A stretch of 12,416 bases of DNA, taken from Desulfobacteraceae bacterium. GTDB taxonomy: Bacteria > Desulfobacterota > Desulfobacteria > Desulfobacterales > Desulfobacteraceae. How positions within the stretch are numbered: the stretch's first letter is position 1; every line of letters begins with the position of its first letter. Made by a program: the position numbers and the translations under genes. Shown here one piece after another: positions 7,239 to 12,416 of this stretch. Location of the stretch: the NCBI GenBank assembly GCA_003354055.1, contig PIVQ01000144.1:1-12416 (forward strand), written 5' to 3'. The notes under the pieces were generated by a model. That model saw nothing but the letters and a program-made list of their open reading frames with translations. It was not told the origin of the DNA and ran no database searches.

Positions 7239-8541
7239 TTATATGTTGTGTACGATTCTTGGTTTTGGAAAAGGATATTTATTCCTTAAATCTTCCATTC
7301 GTACATCATTTCTCTGACTCCTTTCACTTAACCAGTATCGCCACGCTTTTTCGGCATATTCATAAACAGTTTCCAGTGCTTTGAAGTTGTTTCTCACACC
7401 ATAATACTGGTAAAACCCACGTAGCTTACTACAAAGAGTCCTATACTGTTCTTTCACAGGACTATGCATATATACACGTGTCCATTGCCACAGCATTTTC
7501 ATAAATCGGTTTAGGCGTTTGCCTGACGTTTTCTTCTTGATAATCCAGTACCCTTTCAGGGATTTTGCCCAAAAGAAGGTGAATCCAAGAAAATCAAACG
7601 TCCCATTTCTTTTATCCTTACTTATGGACGCAGGTGGTCTAGCAAATAGTAACATAACTGTTTTTGTAGGATGAAGTGACAGATCATAGCTACCAAATCG
7701 TTTTGGTAGAACTTCCATGATTTTATTTGCATCTATTTCCGTTTCACAGCCGATGATAAAATCATCGGCATAACGTATAATAAAGCATCGACCTTTCAAC
7801 CGAGGGATGACCGCTTTAACAAACCAGTCATCCAAAACATAGTGCAGGAAAACATTACTCAAAACGGGGGAGATCACACCACCTTGCGGGGTTCCCTCAT
7901 TTGGATATGTTGTTCTATTGTCCTCCATTACGCCTGCGTTTAACCATTTTCCGATCAATCGGATTATTCCGCCATCATTTACTTTCAAGCGGATCAACTC
8001 TTTCAACATTTTTTTGTTGATATTGTCAAATAATCCTGTAATATCCGCGCTTATTATCCAGTTGATGTTTTTAGTACGACACTGTTCACGTAGATGGTGG
8101 ATTGCCTGGTGCTGACTGCGACCTTTCCTGAAGCCCATGGAAAAATTGTAGAACATTTGTTCATATATTGGGCTGATCAACATCTCAACTGCCCTTTGAA
8201 CAACTTTGCCCTCAAAACCCGGTATACCAATGGGCCTTTCTTTTCCACCTTCTTTTTTTAATCCACACACGCTTTACCGGAGGAGCTGAATAGCGTCCCT
8301 CTTTCAGACGTTTGTGCAGATCTGTCAGGTTCGCTTCAAGATTTACAGCGTAGTCTTTCGCTGTCATGTTATCAACTCCAGGTGCTCCCTTTTTCTTTGT
8401 TCGGCGGTATGCCTCCCTTAGAAAGGGAATATCCATCTTGTGAGCCAGTGTTGTGAACACTGAGTCAGGATAATCAGCTGCCTGTTGTGCAATTTGTTGA
8501 AGTTGCGTTGATATGGTTTGTGATCTCAATGTATCTCCCAT
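7239..8541 (-). pseudogene. ltrA-like: Frameshifted group II intron reverse transcriptase/maturase
   Basis: The intron-encoded protein is split in two frames. Part one starts at ATG 8541 (MGDTLRSQTISTQLQQIAQQ) and carries the N-terminal RT0/RT1 region (GAPGVDNMTAKDY ... YSAPPVKRVWIKK). The frame then changes at a run of seven A's (minus strand, opposite T's 8253-8259). Part two continues KKEGGKERPIGIPGFEGKVV with RT motifs in order: SMGFRKGRS, ISADITGLFD, GTPQGGVISP, the catalytic YADD opposite 7761-7772, FDFLGFTF, then the maturase X domain (KLRGFYQYYGVRNNF) to the TAA at 7239. One A too many in the run explains everything; rejoined, the protein would be about 434 residues, normal for an RT-X protein without an HNH endonuclease. 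Part one continues only to a stop near 8212. Alternatives are a sequencing error, or slippage on the A7 run producing some full-length protein. Confidence 0.88.
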
Positions 8542-9397
8542 AGTTCCATTCACCAATACGTTATACCCTGCTTCACCGTCCCTACAGTGGGTCGCTTTGG
8601 GTGCCACTTCCCCACCTTCTCATCTTTGTTTTAAAGATATCGGTACTATGATCCACTAAGACTCCCGAAAGTCCGTCCCGGGTTTGTTCGCTTTTAACTA
8701 TCCGCCCCCGGTACCTTAAATGCTCCGGTTGATTTAGACACGTTGCGGTGCTGACCGGAGCCACGGGCCGCAACAAGGAGTTTTAAAAATCTTTCGGTAT
8801 CCTCCCGACCGTTTTATATTTGAGGAAACATTCGGGTCTCCCGAGTTCCCAGACTACCCCTTTGAGAACGTGCCCTGGTCTCTGACCCCGGTGGTGTCCT
8901 GAATCCTTGCCATAACGGACTCAGGAGTGCTGTCTTCCAGAAAATGCAACCTGTCGACTTTCCCCTTTCACCAAGAGAAAGGGTTATCCTAACGGACCAC
9001 AACTATACATTTTTCGGGGCTCAATACAGAGCCTGTAATCTTGATTCATCCGGCTCCAGACTTCCATTACTGGGTCTGCCTGCGGATTTCACTACAGATC
9101 TGCCGGCTAAAGCTTTGATCTGGTGGGATTTTCTTACCTTATGATGTCAGAGCAAGCTCTGCATAAGGAAGGTGAAAGACTTCACCTGATCACCCACTGG
9201 GTAACAATATCGAATTTCTAAGACCCTATGTCTTATCCCATCGATCTGGATTTATCTCGGCACGAGCATATGGCGTGTTATGGATAACGGCTGTATTTTG
9301 TCCCAAGCATAAGCAAGTCGTCAGATTGGTTCCAGGATAAGTATCCATTAAATATTTTTGTATCCTTTTTCAATCCATGCGCGTCTATGCATATAAA

Positions 9398-9404
9398 AAG
9401 GAGG
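9398..9404 (+). promoter_or_regulatory. Strong Shine-Dalgarno for the rhodanese gene
   Basis: AAAAAGGAGGGTACGTC precedes ATG 9412, with AGGAGG centred about 10 nt before the start. This is the strongest ribosome-binding site in the window and fixes the start codon. Confidence 0.6.
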
Positions 9405-9411
9405 GTACGTC

Positions 9412-10032
9412 ATGATTCAAACAGAAACAATCAAAGAAGAAATGGTAACCAAAAATCTGCAGCCCGGACAGGCCCGTGACCTGATCATTGAGAACCGGGG
9501 TAATCCTGATTTTATAGCACTGGATGTCTGCACAAAAGGGGAATTTGACCAGCGGCATCTGGACGATGCGGTCAATATCAGTTTCCTGTCACGGTCGTTT
9601 AAAACTGAAATCCGTCAGCTGGATAAAGACAAAACCTACCTGGTGTACTGCACCGTGGGCGCCCGGAGTATGATGGCAATGAAATCCATGAAAAAGGCAG
9701 GGTTTAAAAGGGTCTTTAACCTTGTGGGCGGTACCCTTCTCTGGGAAGATTATGAATATCCTTTTGCCAAGGGGGCGGACACCGTCACTGGATTTACAGT
9801 CTGTCCTGTCACGAATTCCCAACTGATGATGAAGCGGATGAAAGCCTTCTTTAAGAAAATGGGTCTGTCCAGTGTACCGGATGTCAATTGCAGCCCGGAT
9901 AAGCCTGCCCAGCCGGCCCCGGATTTCGGAGACGTCTGCCGATGCAGTGACACAATGCCGGGCTTAATGTCCGGCTGCTGCGCTGATAGGTTGGATGGGA
10001 AGAAAGAACCAAAAGTTAAACAGGGAGGATAA
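9412..10032 (+). CDS. Rhodanese-like sulfurtransferase with cysteine-rich C-terminal extension
   Basis: This is a 206-residue cytoplasmic protein with no signal peptide. Residues about 15-118 form a single rhodanese domain: IALDVCTKGEFDQRHLDDAVNI (first conserved block), then YLVYCTVGARS with the catalytic loop C80-T-V-G-A-R-S, and GFKRVFNLVGGTLLWE at the end. Rhodaneses carry sulfur as a cysteine persulfide; C80 is the expected carrier. The six-residue loop fits sulfur rather than phosphatase substrates. After the domain come 80 or so extra residues with C131, C160, C176-R-C178 and C189-C190, which could bind metal, relay sulfur or contact the partner. ATG 9412 has a very good ribosome-binding site. 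The stop is one base before the ATG of the 72-residue cysteine protein, so the two are co-translated. Base composition is clearly higher in G+C than the cassette on the left. The domain call is firm; the acceptor of the sulfur is unknown. Confidence 0.88.
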   Translation: MIQTETIKEEMVTKNLQPGQARDLIIENRGNPDFIALDVCTKGEFDQRHLDDAVNISFLSRSFKTEIRQLDKDKTYLVYCTVGARSMMAMKSMKKAGFKRVFNLVGGTLLWEDYEYPFAKGADTVTGFTVCPVTNSQLMMKRMKAFFKKMGLSSVPDVNCSPDKPAQPAPDFGDVCRCSDTMPGLMSGCCADRLDGKKEPKVKQGG

Positions 10033-10033
10033 G

Positions 10034-10252
10034 ATGGATACAAACACAGTTGCCACGGACCATGTCAAACCGGAACACGGCATATTCAAGAAACTGAGGG
10101 CCAATATCTGTAAACGCTGCCCCTTGTGCAAGGCTGCACGGAATTCGCCGAAATCTCTTCCCGGCAGATTCCTTCAGCATCCCGTCCATTCGGAAAACTG
10201 CCCTGCCTGGAAGGCCTATAACGATATTTACGGAGAGCAGAAAATACTGTAA
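10034..10252 (+). CDS. Small cysteine-rich protein coupled to the rhodanese
   Basis: This is a 72-residue soluble protein. ATG 10034 has AGGGAGG at 10022-10028, inside the end of the rhodanese gene, at ideal spacing, so I use this start rather than an upstream in-frame one at 9995. It carries C26-x2-C29-x2-C32 (ICKRCPLCK), H49 and H52, and C56 in an NCPAWKAYNDIYG segment. This set could bind zinc or an iron-sulfur cluster, or take sulfur from the rhodanese. There is no known domain that I recognise. The one-base gap to the rhodanese stop indicates one operon and probably one pathway. A strong hairpin follows 13 bases after the stop. Confidence 0.75.
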   Translation: MDTNTVATDHVKPEHGIFKKLRANICKRCPLCKAARNSPKSLPGRFLQHPVHSENCPAWKAYNDIYGEQKIL

Positions 10253-10264
10253 TACCGCATCCAT

Positions 10265-10291
10265 GTTCCCGGCGGTCGGACAGCCGGGAAC
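10265..10291 (+). terminator. Strong GC-rich hairpin after the rhodanese operon
   Basis: GTTCCCGGC (10265-10273) and its exact complement GCCGGGAAC (10283-10291) form a 9-bp stem around a 9-nt loop. No T-run follows on the + strand, so it is not a textbook intrinsic terminator. It may still stop or stabilise the operon transcript. The RT relic begins directly at its right edge. Confidence 0.5.
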
Positions 10292-10441
10292 GCCCCCTTG
10301 GCAGGATCTCCCCCAATAAAACGTGAATTCCAGAAAGTCGAACGTATCCTGTCTGATGCCCAAGCTCGCGTGACGCCTGGAGAAAGATACCATTTTCGTT
10401 TTTTGATCGCTTAACTTTAAGCCGAACTTCGCTATTCGCAT
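10292..10441 (-). pseudogene. Fragment of a second group II intron-type reverse transcriptase
   Basis: On the minus strand, 50 codons read RIAKFGLKLSDQKTKMVSFS, then RRHASLGIRQDTFDFLEFTFYWGRS. This matches, in order and spacing, the segment after the YADD box of the intron protein in this window (RFGSYDLSLHPTKTVMLLFA ... GTFDFLGFTFFWAKS). The shared parts are F-G-x-x-L-x-x-x-x-K-T, the arginine-containing turn and the T-F-D-F-L-x-F-T-F box. Many residues differ, so it comes from a different RT lineage and is not a copy of the intron at 7073. Neither the catalytic YADD nor the X domain is present. The fragment ends abruptly at the hairpin at 10291. The open frame continues beyond it to 10016, but that part is only the antisense of the rhodanese operon. 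Confidence 0.7.
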
Positions 10442-10748
10442 ACACCCTGATTGGGAATTTAGCGGATATTTAAAGGATCGTTGGGCGTTCTCTTGTTCAA
10501 GGTTGCATATAATATTTTGTAACTGCTCACGATTCTAAACCCACGACTGTCGAGCACGAGCTTATACATAATAGATTTGCCCAAGATATTTGCTTTTCCA
10601 TGACATTTTCTGGAAAGAAGGAATCTGATTTTTGTTAAAATTTTTAAGAAAATAAAAACCCCGCAATGTGTCTATTTTTGTTGACCCAGGCCATCTTTCA
10701 AAATGGCGTTGGCTTCTTTTGTTATTGGTGACTCAATTTACAAGAAAT
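10442..10748. other. Non-coding gap
   Basis: AT-rich sequence with no gene I can support. GCCAT at about 10690 and ATGGC at about 10703 could form a weak hairpin (GCCAT-CTTTCAAA-ATGGC). The part next to 10441 may hold unrecognisable remains of the RT relic. Confidence 0.35.
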
Positions 10749-10855
10749 AGGCGTGGACTACTATCTGTTTGGGCTTGATTTCAGGTTAAAAAATTCTCTC
10801 CAGACTATCCCTGCAAATCTTATGCTTAAGAAAATCTTTAGGATATCAAAAATTT
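10749..10855 (+). repeat. Interspersed intergenic repeat, copy C
   Basis: About 107 bp: AGGCGTGGACTACTATCTGT, TTTGGGCTTGA, TTTCAGGTTAAAAAATTC, AGACTATCCCTG, CTTATGCTTAAGAAAATC and TTTAGGATATCAAAAATTT. It is closest to copy B. It lies 52 bases beyond the 3' end of the minus-strand kinase gene, in the orientation opposite to that gene. Confidence 0.75.
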
Positions 10856-10907
10856 AAATCTGCATGGTATCTATGATCACAATTAAGAATTCCGAAGGAA
10901 AGAATCG

Positions 10908-12416
10908 CTACCCCACCCTTACTTTCCCACAAACAGAATTTGTCAATTCTGCCAAGATTTGCTTTGCGGATTTTGTATCAAATATTTCCATCTGTGTGTT
11001 CAGCTGGGTAAACTTTTCTTTGAAATCCGTAGTTTCCAGATATTGGCCCAACTCTTTTGTAATATCCATTGCAGAAATATAATCTGTCTCCAAACTGGCA
11101 GCCAATTGATCAAAAAGAGACTCAACCTTTTCAGGATCAAATGCCAGTGAGGGTGAATTTGTTTCATTTTCGGTTAGACCTGCAAGGCCATTGGTTACTG
11201 TTGACAGTTCATCTAAAAATTGCTCAAGTAGCTCGGGCAGTGTTTCAATTTCCCGGGTTGATATCTTGGATTCAAGATTGGTGGCTGCCTGGTATAGTTT
11301 CAGGGCACCCAGGTTCCCGGACACTCCTTTAATTGTGTGAGCGATCCGTCTGGCCAAATCATAATTTTCATTGCCCAGTTCCATGCACAGGTCTTTGGCC
11401 AGATGCTCAGAAGTCTTTTTAAAACTGAGGAGCAAGTCCTTGTACAGCTTCAGATTCTGTCCAACCCGGGAAAGTCCGACATTGATATCAATCCCTGGGA
11501 TCTCATCAGGGAGACGAACTTTGATTTCGCACTGCTGTGATACTTTCTGAAGGGGGGGCTTAAAAGAAGGTTTGGGCTCAATCCATTTTATTAATTTGGC
11601 ATAAAGCTTTTCCGGCTCAATGGGTTTGGAAATATAATCGTCCATTCCAGAGGCAAGGCATTTTTCTTTCTCACTGACCATTGCGTGGGCGGTTAAGGCG
11701 ATGATTGGAATTTTGGGCATCTCAAGCTTAAGGATTTCTCGTGTGGCAGTGTGTCCATCCATCTTGGGCATTTGTATATCCATGAGCACAGCATCATAAA
11801 TAGGCATGGAAATCGTGCTTTTCAAATACTCAACCGCTTCCAAACCATTATTTGCCACACTGACAACCAGCCCTTGTGATTCCAGCAGTTCCTGGGCCAC
11901 CTGCTGGTTGATTTTATTATCTTCCACAAGAAGAATATGGGCTCCTCTTATTTCTTTTAAAACAGCATGGTTTTTGTTGCAGTCAACTAAAATGCCCTGG
12001 TGGTTATCACTATGCTTACCAAAGGCCTCCATGATGGCATCAAAAAGCAAGGATGGATTGACCGGTTTTAGGAGAAAGGCGTTTATTCCAGCATCTTTGG
12101 CCTTTTCCATGATGGTATCCCTGCCGTATGCCGAGACCATCAATATTGCCGGCATTTGGTGCAAATGTTTGCTTGCCCTGATTTTTTTGGCAGTTTCTAT
12201 CCCATCTAAGCCGGGCATTTTCCAGTCCATGAGGATTAACTTGTAAGCATCTTCCAAGGAGGTCTTTTCCAGTACCTCAAGGGCCTTGTCACCCGACTCC
12301 ACAGAATCAACTTTGAAATTAAATGATTTTAAGATGCTGCTTAGGATCTGCCTGGCCACTTTGTTATCATCCACAACCAGTACACGCAGCCCCTGCAAGT
12401 CCTCCGGGTATTCCAA
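10908..12416 (-). CDS. Hybrid sensor histidine kinase, C-terminal part (REC-REC-Hpt), cut by the window edge
   Basis: There are 502 codons open to the right edge. The first codon in view is TTG in a segment (EYPEDLQGLRVLVVDDN) that normally follows the ATPase domain of hybrid kinases, so the gene almost certainly continues outside the window and I do not accept a start here. Numbering from the edge, receiver 1 has D16-D17, phospho-acceptor D64 (LILMDWKMPG), S95 and K117. Receiver 2 has E165-D166, D213 (VLMDIQMPKMDG), T242 and K264. The Hpt domain has H360 in ARRIAHTIKGVSGNLGA. All key residues are present, so a His-Asp-Asp-His phosphorelay is possible, as in BarA/ArcB-like kinases. A helical tail of about 100 residues follows, ending in the TAG opposite 10908-10910. 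No partner regulator is in view, and the signal sensed is unknown because the sensor region is missing. Confidence 0.92.
   Translation of the reverse strand: MEYPEDLQGLRVLVVDDNKVARQILSSILKSFNFKVDSVESGDKALEVLEKTSLEDAYKLILMDWKMPGLDGIETAKKIRASKHLHQMPAILMVSAYGRDTIMEKAKDAGINAFLLKPVNPSLLFDAIMEAFGKHSDNHQGILVDCNKNHAVLKEIRGAHILLVEDNKINQQVAQELLESQGLVVSVANNGLEAVEYLKSTISMPIYDAVLMDIQMPKMDGHTATREILKLEMPKIPIIALTAHAMVSEKEKCLASGMDDYISKPIEPEKLYAKLIKWIEPKPSFKPPLQKVSQQCEIKVRLPDEIPGIDINVGLSRVGQNLKLYKDLLLSFKKTSEHLAKDLCMELGNENYDLARRIAHTIKGVSGNLGALKLYQAATNLESKISTREIETLPELLEQFLDELSTVTNGLAGLTENETNSPSLAFDPEKVESLFDQLAASLETDYISAMDITKELGQYLETTDFKEKFTQLNTQMEIFDTKSAKQILAELTNSVCGKVRVG

Larger units (their letters stand above)
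7073..9263 (-). mobile_element. Group II intron, full length but probably defective
   Basis: The intron is about 2.19 kb. Its 5' end begins GTGCCG at 9263 (consensus GUGYG). The exon just upstream provides IBS1 ATGCTC (9269-9264), which pairs perfectly with GAGCAT at 8725-8720, lying in a loop closed by CCGG/CCGG. It also provides IBS2 GCCAT (9274-9270), which pairs with ATGGC at 8913-8909, in the loop of a perfect 8-bp hairpin (8925-8898). These are the expected EBS1 and EBS2 positions in domain I. Domain V is at about 7145-7113 (GAACCGTATG ... CGTACGGATC with a GAAA loop). Domain VI follows, with a likely branch-point A eight bases from the 3' end (CTACCCGGAT, ending 7073). The reverse transcriptase ORF lies between domains III and V. 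Oddities: the ORF is frameshifted, the domain V catalytic triad reads AAC instead of AGC, and one base is missing from the domain V upper stem. Mobility now would need outside help. Confidence 0.88.

Noticed and set aside
7239..8270. Second RT frame read as an independent gene starting MCGLKKEGG
   Set aside because: Its ATG-like start has no upstream signal and the sequence is the direct continuation of the upstream frame after a one-base shift, so both are one broken gene.
8582..9002. Minus-strand open frames of about 60 residues upstream of the intron RT
   Set aside because: They fall in intron domains I-III, which are RNA structure (EBS loops, hairpins) and not coding.
8944..9144. 66-residue + strand open frame
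   Set aside because: It lies wholly inside the structured 5' RNA region of the minus-strand group II intron; the openness follows from intron sequence and there is no ribosome-binding site or domain.
10016..10291. Left part of the long minus-strand frame that contains the RT relic
   Set aside because: It is antisense to the coupled cysteine-protein gene and the hairpin; the RT similarity stops at about 10292.
11806..12246. 146-residue + strand frame opposite the kinase
   Set aside because: It is antisense to well-conserved receiver domains with all catalytic residues; a shadow frame.
1..12416. CRISPR array, tRNA, rRNA or integron attC site
   Set aside because: I looked for regularly spaced short repeats, cloverleaf and attC core patterns and saw none; the repeats present are few, long and widely spaced.

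Overview
The window looks like accessory DNA from a Gram-negative bacterium, most likely a Desulfobacteraceae-type sulfate reducer. That guess is an inference from the style of the solute-binding protein, the rhodanese operon and the hybrid kinase; no rRNA or marker gene is present to prove it. Gene density is low. Intergenic DNA is AT-rich and full of broken genes and dispersed repeats, so the region reads as a genomic scrapyard between a few intact genes.

Layout, left to right. (1) Bases 1-1180: the start of a possible minus-strand gene at the edge, an intact periplasmic solute-binding protein (SBP_bac_3 type), and the C-terminal relic of a second one. (2) 1595-4944: a tightly coupled two-gene cassette, a small two-helix membrane protein with a helical cytoplasmic domain followed by a 900-residue P-loop NTPase with winged-helix-like and XRE-like segments. 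Direct copies of a roughly 105-bp interspersed repeat lie on either side (about 1211 and 5229). I do not recognise the pair as a named system; it is the best candidate here for an undescribed, possibly defence-related, system. (3) 4945-7072: mostly non-coding, with two small minus-strand hypothetical genes, one followed by a convincing terminator. (4) 7073-9263, minus strand: a complete-length group II intron. Both ends are supported by exon-binding pairings and by domains V/VI, but the reverse transcriptase/maturase is frameshifted and domain V carries lesions, so it looks like a decaying copy. (5) 9412-10252: a rhodanese with a cysteine-rich tail, coupled to a 72-residue cysteine-rich protein, in visibly more G+C-rich DNA. 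(6) 10292-10441, minus: a fragment of a different intron reverse transcriptase. (7) 10749-10855: a third copy of the repeat. (8) 10908 to the right edge, minus: the REC-REC-Hpt C-terminal part of a hybrid sensor kinase whose N-terminus lies outside the window.

How the parts work together: the NTPase and membrane protein are translationally coupled and probably form one complex. The rhodanese and its small partner are coupled in the same way and probably act together in sulfur handling. The solute-binding protein has no permease here, and the kinase fragment is a self-contained phosphorelay end (receiver, receiver, Hpt). The intron, the second RT fragment, the SBP relic and the repeats record past insertions and recombination.
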